A stretch of DNA of 52,442 nt from an uncultured Porphyromonadaceae bacterium (GTDB lineage: Bacteria > Bacteroidota > Bacteroidia > Bacteroidales > Muribaculaceae): positions 1 to 52,442 of the forward strand of contig CALDIF010000079.1 of the NCBI GenBank assembly GCA_937901905.1. The letters are read 5' to 3'. Made by a program: the position numbers and the translations under genes. How positions within the stretch are numbered: position 1 is the first letter of the stretch; each line of letters begins with the position of its first letter. Below are positions 33,783-42,511 of this stretch, in pieces. The notes below the pieces were generated by a model. That model was not told the DNA's origin, made no database searches, and saw nothing but the letters and a program-made list of their open reading frames with translations.

Positions 33783-34702
33783 ACACACGACATCTGTTAC
33801 TATCACTGTTGATGTTGTTTCCGATTGTGATGTTTGCCGACGAGGACACCGAGTTGAATTGTGAATTTTCGATTAATTCCGAGAAAGTCCAACAAGCCAA
33901 CAAGGAAATCTTCAACACATTAGAAACCGCGATTAATGAATATCTTAATACAACCAAGTGGACAGATGCTCATTTCATGGTGAATGAGAAAATCCGGTGC
34001 AAGATGTTACTCGTGGTGTCATCATATGACGATGCGACCGGACAAATAAAGGGTGATTTGACTATTCAAAGCCAACGTCCGGTGTATAATAGCAGTTACG
34101 TAACCACAGTTATTAATTTCAAAGATACTAAAGTCGATTTCACTTACAGCGAAGGTGAACCGCTAGTATTCAGTGAAACCGAGATGATAAGTAACTTGAC
34201 TGCAATTCTCAACTTCTACGCTTATTTCATCATTGCAACCGATTTTGACACCTTTGCATTGAATGGCGGTGACCCTTACTACGACAAGGCGGCTCAAATC
34301 GTACGCTTGGCTCAAAGCAGTGGTGAAAGTGGCTGGAAAGCCTTTGAAGACACCAAAAATCGCAGCGCCGTGTTGAGTGCTTATACAGATAAAAGCACTT
34401 CGGGCATTCGAACGATATTATATAACTATCATCGTCAAGGTCTTGACCAAATGGTGGTCAGTGTGGACAAGGGAAGGGCTGTGGTTACACAATGTCTTGA
34501 CGAACTCAAGAAGATTTACGATGTCGCTCCGATGAGCGTGTGCTTGTCAATGTTCAAGGACGCCAAGTTAGATGAGTTGGTCAACATATACAGTAAAGCC
34601 AACATGAGTGAGAAACAAAATGTGTATGAAACATTGTATCCGCTTTACCCCGCCGATCAACCGCGACTGGACAAAATCAAGCAAGAAAGCACCGACCTTT
34701 AA
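33779..34702 (+). CDS. porD: DUF4835 / PorD-like periplasmic protein
   Basis: A 307-residue protein with a signal peptide (MNTRHLLLSLLMLFPIVMFA). ELNCEFSINSEKVQ, then IQSQRPVYNSSYVTTVINF and FYAYFIIATDFDTFA, are characteristic of DUF4835. That family includes PorD, described with the type IX secretion machinery, but also occurs in Bacteroidetes lacking that system. The name therefore should not be read as proof of type IX secretion. The ATG overlaps the coaBC stop by 4 nt, and recN follows in 18 bp. Confidence 0.85.
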   Translation: MNTRHLLLSLLMLFPIVMFADEDTELNCEFSINSEKVQQANKEIFNTLETAINEYLNTTKWTDAHFMVNEKIRCKMLLVVSSYDDATGQIKGDLTIQSQRPVYNSSYVTTVINFKDTKVDFTYSEGEPLVFSETEMISNLTAILNFYAYFIIATDFDTFALNGGDPYYDKAAQIVRLAQSSGESGWKAFEDTKNRSAVLSAYTDKSTSGIRTILYNYHRQGLDQMVVSVDKGRAVVTQCLDELKKIYDVAPMSVCLSMFKDAKLDELVNIYSKANMSEKQNVYETLYPLYPADQPRLDKIKQESTDL

Positions 34703-34720
34703 GTATCACGGCTTCGCATT

Positions 34721-36400
34721 ATGCTTAAGCACCTCTCGATAAACAATTATGCACTGATCGACAAGTTACGTCTTGACTTGCCTCAGGGTTTGACTATTAT
34801 CACCGGCGAAACCGGTGCCGGCAAGTCAATCATCATGGGAGCCTTGTCTTTACTGTCGGGAGAGCGTACGGACAGTCGTATTGTCACCGATCAAGGAGCC
34901 AAAACAGTTGTTGAAGCGACATTTGACATCACGGGATACGGTTTGGAGAATTTGTTTGAAGCCGCCGATGTCGACTATGTGCCCGATGATTGTATACTGC
35001 GACGAGAGGTGAGTGCGACAGGTCGTTCCCGTGCTTTTGTCAATGACACGCCGGTTACAGTGTCATTTTTGCGTGACCTCGCGACACACTTGGTTGATAT
35101 TCATTCGCAACATAGCAATATGTTATTGGCTACACCGGGCTATCAACTGCAAGTCCTTGACAGTATCGCCGACAATAGTGAATTGCTGTTACGCTATCGT
35201 GAAGTCTTCAAGAAATTACAGTCGAGTCGGAATGAGTTATTGACAATGCAGGCGCAGTTGGAACGCGATCGTGCCGAAGCCGACTACCTGTCCTTTCAAT
35301 ACACTCAGTTGGCAGAACTCAACTTGCTTCCCGATGAAGACGAGTCGTTGGAGGCCGAGCAGACAGTCCTTGCCAACGTCGAAACTTTGAAAGGTCTATT
35401 GTGGGAAACATCTAACCTGCTGTCGGGTGAAGAACATTCCTTGCTGAGCGATTTACACACCACTGCCGGCAGACTTGAAGCGGCTGCTGAAAAGATGCCT
35501 GAATTAGCCGAGTTGTCGTCAAGAGTGCGTTCGTGCGAAATTGAATTGAAAGATATATCATCAACGGTCGTCGATGCACAAGAGCGACTGTCGCACAATC
35601 CCGAACGGTTGCAGCAGATAGATGACCGACTGAATGTGATTTATAGTCTTGAACGGAAACATAATATCGGTTCGGTAAACGAATTATTGGCACTGCAACA
35701 AAATTTATTCGAACGATTGAGCAACATCAACGCTGCCGATGAACACATCACCGAACTAAAGTCACAAGTGGACACATTGACAGTTGAAGCCTTGTCAATT
35801 GCAAGAATACTGCATGAAAAGCGCGTAACAGCGACCGAAACATTAAATAGTTCACTCGTTGATCTTGCCGCCGCGTTAGCGTTGAATAACCTGAAGTTTG
35901 TTGTGGATTTCAACGAGTGTGAACTCAACCTTAATGGTAACGATAATGTCAATTTCTTATTTGCATTTAATCGTAATCAAAAGCCGGTTGCAATGCGCGA
36001 CGCGGCATCGGGGGGTGAGATATCACGTGTGATGTTGTGTATCAAGACCATTATGGCTCGAGTAATGCAACTGCCAACTATCATCTTTGATGAGGTTGAC
36101 ACGGGAGTGAGTGGTGATGTCGCTGATAAAATGGGCAGAATGATGAGCGAGATTTCCAATAGAATACAAGTACTCGCAATTACTCATTTACCCCAAGTGG
36201 CAGCATGTGCCGACACCCACATGAGAGTGTATAAGACCGATGAAACCGACCGCACGATAACAAACGTTGAGCGGCTTGACGAGACCGGACACCTTCATGA
36301 GGTTGCACGCATGTTAAGTGGTCATGACGTTGACCGGGCTGCGATTAGCAACGCACAGTCGCTCATTAGCGGGCATTCAAGGCGAAAGAACTCCAAATGA
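34721..36400 (+). CDS. recN: DNA repair protein RecN
   Basis: A 559-residue SMC-like ATPase. Walker A is TGETGAGKSIIMGAL near residues 28-42. Two coiled-coil arms cover roughly 155-375. Near the C terminus are the signature DAASGGEISRVMLC and Walker B PTIIFDEVDTGVSG. It acts early in double-strand-break repair, holding ends and recruiting RecA. Length matches family. It lies between the PorD-like gene and rlmB. Confidence 0.96.
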   Translation: MLKHLSINNYALIDKLRLDLPQGLTIITGETGAGKSIIMGALSLLSGERTDSRIVTDQGAKTVVEATFDITGYGLENLFEAADVDYVPDDCILRREVSATGRSRAFVNDTPVTVSFLRDLATHLVDIHSQHSNMLLATPGYQLQVLDSIADNSELLLRYREVFKKLQSSRNELLTMQAQLERDRAEADYLSFQYTQLAELNLLPDEDESLEAEQTVLANVETLKGLLWETSNLLSGEEHSLLSDLHTTAGRLEAAAEKMPELAELSSRVRSCEIELKDISSTVVDAQERLSHNPERLQQIDDRLNVIYSLERKHNIGSVNELLALQQNLFERLSNINAADEHITELKSQVDTLTVEALSIARILHEKRVTATETLNSSLVDLAAALALNNLKFVVDFNECELNLNGNDNVNFLFAFNRNQKPVAMRDAASGGEISRVMLCIKTIMARVMQLPTIIFDEVDTGVSGDVADKMGRMMSEISNRIQVLAITHLPQVAACADTHMRVYKTDETDRTITNVERLDETGHLHEVARMLSGHDVDRAAISNAQSLISGHSRRKNSK

Positions 36401-36407
36401 ACAAACA

Positions 36408-37169
36408 ATGATGAAAGACAATAATAACTATATCTACGGACTGCACTCAATATTGGAGGCGATCGAAGCCGGCAGGGAGATTGATAAGATATTTCTTCGC
36501 AGTGGCATGACCGGTGTGGCTGTGGATAAGTTGCTGCAACATGCCCGTCGCTTGACAGTCCCGGTCAGTCGCGTACCCGATGCTAAATTGGATCGTATTA
36601 CCCATCGCAACCATCAAGGAGTGATTGCGGTGTTGTCGTCGGTGAGTTATTCACATGTGGAACAAGTGCTGCCTTCATTGTTCGAAAACGGCGACAATCC
36701 ATTTCTCATCGTGCTCGACGGTGTAACAGATGTGCGCAATTTCGGTGCAATAGCCCGCACATGCGATTGTGCCGGTGTCAATGCTATTATCATACCGGAA
36801 CGCGGTAGCGTCACTGTGGGTGCCGATGCCATGCAATCATCGGCAGGGGCACTCAACCACATTGAGGTGTGTCGCGAGCGAAACCTGGTGGCTACACTGC
36901 GATTGATGAAGGATAGCGGTGTGAAAATCATAGGCACGAGTGACCGCAACCCGGTCACATATACCGATATTGATTACACGGGACCTGTCGCTCTTGTCTT
37001 GGGGTCGGAACGCGATGGTATCAGTGATGAAGTGATGAAAATGTGCGATGTGAGAGCAACAATTCCCGAGTTCGGACACATCAATTCACTCAATGTGTCG
37101 GTCGCTGCCGGCATACTGATGTACGAGGTAGTGAGACAACGACTTAACGACGGTCAACGAGTGAGTTGA
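36408..37169 (+). CDS. rlmB: 23S rRNA (guanosine-2'-O-)-methyltransferase RlmB
   Basis: A 253-residue SPOUT enzyme. The start at 36408 gives MMKDNNNYIYGLHSILEA; in-frame codons upstream lie inside recN. The N-terminal substrate-binding domain is followed by SpoU motifs NFGAIARTCDCAG, ALVLGSERDGI and FGHINSLNVSVAAGI. It methylates G2251 of 23S rRNA (E. coli numbering). It is the last gene of the dnaN operon; a GGTCAAC/GTTGACC hairpin overlaps its stop codon. Confidence 0.93.
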   Translation: MMKDNNNYIYGLHSILEAIEAGREIDKIFLRSGMTGVAVDKLLQHARRLTVPVSRVPDAKLDRITHRNHQGVIAVLSSVSYSHVEQVLPSLFENGDNPFLIVLDGVTDVRNFGAIARTCDCAGVNAIIIPERGSVTVGADAMQSSAGALNHIEVCRERNLVATLRLMKDSGVKIIGTSDRNPVTYTDIDYTGPVALVLGSERDGISDEVMKMCDVRATIPEFGHINSLNVSVAAGILMYEVVRQRLNDGQRVS

Positions 37170-37171
37170 CC
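37152..37171 (+). terminator. Hairpin at the rlmB stop codon
   Basis: GGTCAAC (37152-37158) and GTTGACC (37165-37171) pair over a 6-nt loop and include the rlmB stop. A run of seven T occurs about 28 nt further on, too far for a classical terminator. Confidence 0.35.
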
Positions 37172-37260
37172 ATCGTCAAGCATTTAGTGCACGGAATCGC
37201 TTTTTTTCAATCTTTGCCACATTGAAGCGGACAAAATTTGTTAAGCAAATATTGTTTTAG

Positions 37261-37268
37261 TAACTTTG
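37261..37268 (+). promoter_or_regulatory. Bacteroidetes promoter for the nusB-coaE operon
   Basis: TAACTTTG (-7) with TTTG at 37237-37240, 20 bp upstream, fits the -33/-7 consensus. The leader to the nusB ATG is about 23 nt. Confidence 0.8.
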
Positions 37269-37297
37269 CCGAAAATAAGAGTTCATTAAATTAAATA

Positions 37298-38239
37298 ATG
37301 ATAAATCGAGTATTAATCAGGATTAAGGTGCTGCAGTTATTGTTCAGTTACTGTCTCTCGATGGAAGACAACGATGACAATCGCAGCATTTACGAGGAAT
37401 TGGCAAATTGTTTTGACAACTGCTATTTGTTATATTTCCACTTACTCAAGTTGCCATGTGACTTGGCTTACTTTCACTTGCGACAACTTGATGATGCACG
37501 ACACAATGCCATTGGCAGTATCGACCTTAATGTTGAAACAAGCGACCGATTTGCCGACAACTCAATTCTAAGGCAGTTAACTGAGGTACCCGAGTTTAAC
37601 GCTTTCTGTGAACGGCACAAGTCTTGCTCGTGGGGCAATGATGCGTTGTTCCTCAAATTATTGCTTGACCGCGTGCGCTCCAGCGAAGTGTATCAACAAT
37701 TCCTGTCCTTGCCGGTAGTGGGTCGAACTGCAGAGGCTCGTTTTTGTCGCGACTTGTTGCGTGAAGTACTCCTTGCCGATGAGGGTGTGCTCGAAAATCT
37801 TGAGAACAAGAATTCACTGTGGACCGAAGATGACGTTGAACTTATCGGACAGTTTGTCATCAAAACATTCAGGCGTATCGAGAGTAATGATCCCAAACCC
37901 ATCATGCCCATGTTCAGGAACAATGATGACGCTCACTTTGGAGCGCAACTCATGCGACATGCTATTGAGGACATGGCACGCAATAATGAGTTCATTGATG
38001 ACCTCGTAGATAGCAAGCGCTGGGATGCCGAGCGCATCGCGTCGATGGATCGAGTGATTTTGTGCATGGCAATAGCCGAGGCCGTTCATTTTCCCACAAT
38101 ACCTACCACGGTAACAATGAACGAGTATATCGAATTGGCAAAAAACTTCAGTACAGCAAACAGCGGTCCCTTTGTTAACGGAGTATTGCACTCTGCTTTT
38201 CGCCGTTTGCGCGAGCAGGGATTAATCGTGAAGCCTTAG
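37298..38239 (+). CDS. nusB: Transcription antitermination factor NusB (long Bacteroidetes form)
   Basis: A 313-residue protein. The N terminus (MINRVLIRIKVLQLLFSY) and the C-terminal third (ERIASMDRVILCMAIAEA, then EYIELAKNFSTANSGPFVNGVL) are NusB. About 120 residues are inserted between, making it twice the length of the E. coli protein; this layout is common in Bacteroidetes. NusB binds boxA RNA with NusE/S10 during rRNA transcription. It heads the operon with yajC, YbbR-like, coaE and DUF5606 genes. Confidence 0.9.
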   Translation: MINRVLIRIKVLQLLFSYCLSMEDNDDNRSIYEELANCFDNCYLLYFHLLKLPCDLAYFHLRQLDDARHNAIGSIDLNVETSDRFADNSILRQLTEVPEFNAFCERHKSCSWGNDALFLKLLLDRVRSSEVYQQFLSLPVVGRTAEARFCRDLLREVLLADEGVLENLENKNSLWTEDDVELIGQFVIKTFRRIESNDPKPIMPMFRNNDDAHFGAQLMRHAIEDMARNNEFIDDLVDSKRWDAERIASMDRVILCMAIAEAVHFPTIPTTVTMNEYIELAKNFSTANSGPFVNGVLHSAFRRLREQGLIVKP

Positions 38240-38321
38240 CCCGTGTCCCGTTGATTGCCTAAATACCTGAAGTCACGGCTTCAATCAATATAAGAATACA
38301 TTATAGAAAACATTAATTATT

Positions 38322-38651
38322 ATGCTCAATTCAGTCTTAATTCAAGCCGCCCAAGGCGGTTCAAGCGGTTGGAGTTCGCTTATCATGATAGTATTGTTGG
38401 TAGCGATATTCTATTTCTTCATGATTCGCCCGCAATCACAAAAGCAGAAGAAGATAACCGAATTCCGCAAAGGTCTGTCCAAGGGCAGTAAGGTAATGAC
38501 GGCGAGTGGCGTTTATGGCAAGATTGTTGAAATAAAAGACAACGATGTCACCCTCGAGATTGCGCCAAACGTGCGTATCAAGATTGATATTAATTTCATC
38601 TACGAGTCGGCAGAGAGTGCTTCGGAACAAACTGCCGAAGCCGCTAAGTGA
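38322..38651 (+). CDS. yajC: Preprotein translocase subunit YajC
   Basis: A 109-residue protein with one membrane helix (about residues 18-34, LIMIVLLVAIFYFFMI) followed by RPQSQKQKK, the standard YajC signature. A small cytoplasmic beta domain (KVMTASGVYGKIVEI) follows. It associates with SecDF near the SecYEG channel. It is in the usual Bacteroidetes position after nusB and 4 nt overlapping the YbbR-like gene's possible GTG start. Confidence 0.95.
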   Translation: MLNSVLIQAAQGGSSGWSSLIMIVLLVAIFYFFMIRPQSQKQKKITEFRKGLSKGSKVMTASGVYGKIVEIKDNDVTLEIAPNVRIKIDINFIYESAESASEQTAEAAK

Positions 38652-38656
38652 GAGTT

Positions 38657-39634
38657 ATGCCTATTGGCAGTTTCGGCAAGTGGACTCGACAAGTCAAGCG
38701 TGTTGCGCGCGTGTCATTGTCCAAGTCGGCGATGTTATACATCGGTTTTGTATTCATCGCGGCTCTGTTGTGGAGTTTTGTAACTCTCAATCGAGAGTTG
38801 CCATTGGAAAATATTGCTCTCAACATAAAAATCGTGAACATGCCCGACGGTTATCGTTTTATCGACTCGGTGCCGTCAAAAGTGATGTGCGGTTTCAAGG
38901 GGCAAGGGTGGTCTCTGCTGACGCGCATCGGTCGTGGTTCACAAGCCGAGTTGGTTATTGACTTCCGTCGCTTTGAAGTTGCCGGCGAAAATGTGATGCG
39001 AGTACCCTCGCTCATAACGTTACTTGGTGAACAATTTTCGCGGGACGGCATCGTGGTGACAAAGTTGGATTACCCGGCTATCGAAGCGCGTTATGGTAAT
39101 GCCTCCAAGCGCGTTATTGTCATGCTTGATGTTCACAACTCCACCGGAAAAACCTATTCTGATGAGATCCTTCTCAAGCCGGATAGTGTTACCGTATGGG
39201 GGTCGGCTCTCATACTTGATAATATCGAAACGCTCGTGGCTCCACTCACATTGGAGGAAGATCGCTCAGCCTACGATGTGCCGGTGTCAAATGGTGGCAA
39301 TGCACTGTTGATTGAGCCGTCGACTGTTCATGTTGAGGTTAATTATGTCAAAACACTGATAATGAGAGAGACCGTGGTGCTACACATTCTCAATGTACCA
39401 CAAGGGTTGAAAGTTACTACGGTTCCGACCAAATTCGACATCAGTTATAACACGTCAGCAGTGCGTCGAAGTGAAAAGATTGACACAATCGCCATTGATT
39501 ACGAGCAAATGTTGCGCCGTGCTCACGATGGAAAATTTGCTCTTGATACCACGGTTCTCGAATTACCATACCAAGTTCAAGGGCTCGCATTATCGACCGA
39601 TAGTGTAGAGTACATTATAGAGCGAGTGCAATGA
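38657..39634 (+). CDS. YbbR-like domain protein
   Basis: A 325-residue single-pass membrane protein. An N-terminal basic stretch is followed by a helix (about 25-42, AMLYIGFVFIAALLWSFV) and then an extracytoplasmic region with YbbR-like beta domains (for example DSVTVWGSALILDNIETLV). In other bacteria YbbR (CdaR) regulates the diadenylate cyclase CdaA, but no cyclase gene is beside it here. I chose ATG at 38657; a GTG at 38648 overlapping the yajC stop is also possible. Its stop overlaps the coaE start by 4 nt. Confidence 0.85.
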   Translation: MPIGSFGKWTRQVKRVARVSLSKSAMLYIGFVFIAALLWSFVTLNRELPLENIALNIKIVNMPDGYRFIDSVPSKVMCGFKGQGWSLLTRIGRGSQAELVIDFRRFEVAGENVMRVPSLITLLGEQFSRDGIVVTKLDYPAIEARYGNASKRVIVMLDVHNSTGKTYSDEILLKPDSVTVWGSALILDNIETLVAPLTLEEDRSAYDVPVSNGGNALLIEPSTVHVEVNYVKTLIMRETVVLHILNVPQGLKVTTVPTKFDISYNTSAVRRSEKIDTIAIDYEQMLRRAHDGKFALDTTVLELPYQVQGLALSTDSVEYIIERVQ

Positions 39635-40212
39635 GTGACCTGTGTGTGGCAATTACCGGTGGCATCGGTAGCGGAAAGTCGGTTGTCAACCGTGTCTTGA
39701 GGTTGATGGGTTACCCGGTTTACGACAGCGACGAGCATGCTAAACTGTTGATGAGTTACGACCCCGAAGTCCGTTCTGCCTTGTCAACGGCATTCGGCGA
39801 GACGATGTTAACCTCTCACGGCATTGATAACAACGCTCTTGCTTCGTTGGTTTTCGCCGACAAACTCGCTCTCTCTCAACTCAATGCTATCGTTCACCCC
39901 GCCGTGTTGAAAGACTTCCTTTCATGGAGAAGTTGTCAACATGGATTGTGTTTCATTGAAACAGCACTATTGCACGAGAGTGGGCTTGACAAGGTTGTTG
40001 AAAGAGCATGGTACGTCGAGGCTCCTTTAGAGACGCGAGTGTCGCGAGTGATGAAACGCAACGGAGTTGCTCGAGAACAAGTGCTCGAACGGATTAAGGT
40101 TCAAACGGTCGGTTATACCGACTATCACTGTCCCGTTGATGTGCTGACTAATGATGACGCGACAGCATTGATCCCACAAATTATTAAGTTAATTGAAAAG
40201 TCAGAATTGTAA
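39631..40212 (+). CDS. coaE: Dephospho-CoA kinase
   Basis: A 193-residue P-loop kinase. Walker A GGIGSGKSVV is near residues 10-19, YDSDEHAK provides the catalytic Asp, IVHPAVL and IETALLHESGL follow, and the lid RVMKRNGVAREQVLERI is typical. It phosphorylates dephospho-CoA in the final step of CoA synthesis. coaBC lies about 6 kb upstream on the same strand. The ATG overlaps the YbbR-like stop by 4 nt. Confidence 0.94.
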   Translation: MSDLCVAITGGIGSGKSVVNRVLRLMGYPVYDSDEHAKLLMSYDPEVRSALSTAFGETMLTSHGIDNNALASLVFADKLALSQLNAIVHPAVLKDFLSWRSCQHGLCFIETALLHESGLDKVVERAWYVEAPLETRVSRVMKRNGVAREQVLERIKVQTVGYTDYHCPVDVLTNDDATALIPQIIKLIEKSEL

Positions 40213-40227
40213 TTTAAACAGATTGTT

Positions 40228-40662
40228 ATGTTAAAGAAAATTTTGTCAATTGCCGGCAAACCCGGTCTTTACAAACTTGTTTCCAACGGTAAGAACATGC
40301 TCATAGTTGAAAATTTGGAAACGGGTAAAAGAATTCCCGCCTACGCCCGTGATCGCATAGTTGCTTTGGGTGACATCGCCATGTACACCACCAGCGACGA
40401 GGTTCCGTTGGGCAAGGTGTTGCAGTCGGTATTTGACAACTATGCCGGCAAGGCGATTGACAAGGCAACGACAACCGATCAGTTAAGTTTGCACGCATTC
40501 ATGGAAAAGGTGTTACCCGACTACGATCGTCTGCGCGTATACAACAACGATATCAAGAAATTAATCCAATGGTATAACATTCTTGTCGGTGCCGGCTTCA
40601 CCGAATTTGTAGAACAGGAACAACCGGCGACCGACGAGGAATCAACCGCCTCCGCAGAGTGA
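40228..40662 (+). CDS. DUF5606 family protein
   Basis: A 144-residue cytoplasmic protein. MLKKILSIAGKPGLYKLVS and ARDRIVALGDIAMYT (near 50) mark it as DUF5606, a conserved Bacteroidetes family of unknown function regularly found after coaE. The C-terminal 15 residues are acidic and disordered. It is 15 bp downstream of coaE and followed by a hairpin that probably ends the operon. Confidence 0.85.
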   Translation: MLKKILSIAGKPGLYKLVSNGKNMLIVENLETGKRIPAYARDRIVALGDIAMYTTSDEVPLGKVLQSVFDNYAGKAIDKATTTDQLSLHAFMEKVLPDYDRLRVYNNDIKKLIQWYNILVGAGFTEFVEQEQPATDEESTASAE

Positions 40663-40669
40663 ATACAAC

Positions 40670-40707
40670 AGACTGCGGTCATTGTGACTGTACGATGTCC
40701 GCAGTCT
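40670..40707 (+). terminator. Hairpin after the nusB-coaE operon
   Basis: AGACTGCGG (40670-40678) is the exact reverse complement of CCGCAGTCT (40699-40707) with a 20-nt loop. It sits between DUF5606 and the NlpC/P60 gene. No T-run follows, so it may attenuate rather than fully terminate. Confidence 0.6.
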
Positions 40708-40726
40708 TGAATTAACATCTTGTTAT

Positions 40727-41314
40727 ATGAAACGTGTATTGAGAGTCTTTGCTTTGTTGCTTGTAGTGACACTATGTTTCTCACTGTCATCGTGTCATAG
40801 CAAGCGAGAGACTCGTCGTGCACAATTCAAACCCCACAAGGAAAAAAGGGTTAAGGTCAACGAAGACGAATATGAAGAAAAGCGAGTTGAATCGTCCGAC
40901 GATTCGGGGTGGGCAACACTCGACATCAAGTTGACTCGTCATGACAACAAGGCGTTGTATAAAGAGTGCCGTTCATGGCTCGGCACACCTTATTTGTACG
41001 GCGGCAGTACACGTGACGGGGCAGATTGTTCGGGCTTCGTAATGGAAGTATACAAGGAGGTTTACGCAAAAAAAATCGAACGAAATTCCGCACGCATTTT
41101 CGAGCGAAATTGTCATGAAATCAGCAAGAAGAAGTTGCGCGAGGGTGATCTCGTTTTTTTCAACAACGGTCGTTCCTCACGCATTTCTCATGTTGGGCTA
41201 TATCTCAAGGACGGCAAGTTCATTCACGCTTCATCATCACGAGGCGTGATGGTCAGCGACCTTGAACAACGTTATTGGGTTACTCACTTTCAATGTGCAG
41301 GGCGCGTACAATAA
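40727..41314 (+). CDS. NlpC/P60 (C40) peptidase lipoprotein
   Basis: A 195-residue protein with a lipoprotein signal (FALLLVVTLCFSLSSC, Cys near residue 23). After a charged linker comes the NlpC/P60 domain: GTPYLYGGSTRDGADCSGFV with the catalytic Cys, SRISHVGLYL with the His, and HASSSRGVMV. The family cleaves peptide cross-bridges of peptidoglycan between D-Glu and diamino acid. It is outside the cytoplasm. It follows DUF5606 by 64 bp with a hairpin between. Confidence 0.93.
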   Translation: MKRVLRVFALLLVVTLCFSLSSCHSKRETRRAQFKPHKEKRVKVNEDEYEEKRVESSDDSGWATLDIKLTRHDNKALYKECRSWLGTPYLYGGSTRDGADCSGFVMEVYKEVYAKKIERNSARIFERNCHEISKKKLREGDLVFFNNGRSSRISHVGLYLKDGKFIHASSSRGVMVSDLEQRYWVTHFQCAGRVQ

Positions 41315-41359
41315 CCGATTTTGTCACGAGAAGATTAATTATTCCAAGTTCGAGTAATC

Positions 41360-42511
41360 ATGTTAAAATTCAAGTTTTCGCTATTATTGTTGATTTCTAT
41401 CGCAATGTGGGTCGACGTTTCAGCATGTACAAGTGCTCTGGTCAGCGGTCGTCTCACGCGCGACGGACGTCCTCTCATGTGGAAAAATCGCGATACCAAT
41501 GACCTCAACAATCGCATCAAGCGCATCGTGGCTCATGATGGACTGTTGGAATTTGTTGCCTTATTTGATGCTCGCGACACTCGTGATACAGCAGCATGGA
41601 TGGGCATGAACGAACGCGGTTTCGCCATCATGAACACTGCGTCATATAATCTCAATCACGACACCATACCGGAGGAGATGATGGATGGCGAGGGCGTGTT
41701 GATGCGTATGGCTCTTGAACGTTGCTCCACCCTCGCTGATTTCGAGACATTGCTTGACACACTTCCACGACCGTTGCGTGTAGAGGCAAATTTCGGAGTA
41801 ATGGACAGCAACGGCGATGCCGCTTACTACGAAACCGGCAACTACAAGTATGTCAAGTTTGACCTCAACGATGCTCCTGAAGGTTTTATCATTCGAACCA
41901 ATTATTCTTATAGCGGAGATAAGGATAGAGGATACGGTTATATTCGTGAACGTAATGCACTCACGTTGTTGTCACCACATGTTGCGGCATGTGACATCGA
42001 ACCCGCCACTTTCACCGACGAATTGTCACGCACTTTTTATAACAGCCAAACCGGCGAAATTTATAATGCTATTACCGCTAATGCTGTTCCCGAATGGGTC
42101 GTTGACCAAGATTACATACCTCGTCGCATTTCATCGGCATCGGTAGTAATCGAGGGGATTAAAACGGGTGAACCGACACAGCTGACCACGATGTGGGTCG
42201 CGCTCGGCTACCCGCCATGTGCTGTCGTTCAGCCGGTGTGGTGTGGCGAGGGTGGCGTTCCCCTTTCTTTGCAGGGCTGTGGAGATAATAATCACGCTCC
42301 CGAGTGTGACATTGTCAATGCCCGTAAAGCGGACGTCTTTTCAATCAAGCGTGGTAACGGCATGCACTACATACACATGACCCGATTGTATAACAGTGAG
42401 GGGACGGGATATTGCCAAACGCTTATCAAACGTGCACTGGCGGCATACGAACAAGGCAGAAACGAGCGCAACCGACGAGCCGTCGCTCTCACTCAAGATC
42501 AACAACAGTGA
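41360..42511 (+). CDS. Exported Ntn hydrolase (C45/choloylglycine-hydrolase-like)
   Basis: A 383-residue protein. A signal peptide (residues 1-22) ends directly before Cys23, which starts CTSALVSGRLTRDGRPLMW, the classical N-terminal nucleophile motif of penicillin-V/choloylglycine/C45-type amidases. Further family features are KNRDTND (metal- or substrate-contact Asp/Asn) and NERGFAIMNTASYN. These enzymes cleave linear amide bonds after exposing the nucleophile Cys. The same Cys also fits a lipobox (VSAC), so lipidation is an alternative. Its 3' end overlaps the convergent mutS2 by 23 bp. Confidence 0.82.
   Translation: MLKFKFSLLLLISIAMWVDVSACTSALVSGRLTRDGRPLMWKNRDTNDLNNRIKRIVAHDGLLEFVALFDARDTRDTAAWMGMNERGFAIMNTASYNLNHDTIPEEMMDGEGVLMRMALERCSTLADFETLLDTLPRPLRVEANFGVMDSNGDAAYYETGNYKYVKFDLNDAPEGFIIRTNYSYSGDKDRGYGYIRERNALTLLSPHVAACDIEPATFTDELSRTFYNSQTGEIYNAITANAVPEWVVDQDYIPRRISSASVVIEGIKTGEPTQLTTMWVALGYPPCAVVQPVWCGEGGVPLSLQGCGDNNHAPECDIVNARKADVFSIKRGNGMHYIHMTRLYNSEGTGYCQTLIKRALAAYEQGRNERNRRAVALTQDQQQ

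Noticed and set aside
33779..34702. Evidence for a complete type IX secretion system from the PorD-like gene
   Set aside because: DUF4835 proteins also occur in Bacteroidetes without type IX secretion, and no other component is in the window.
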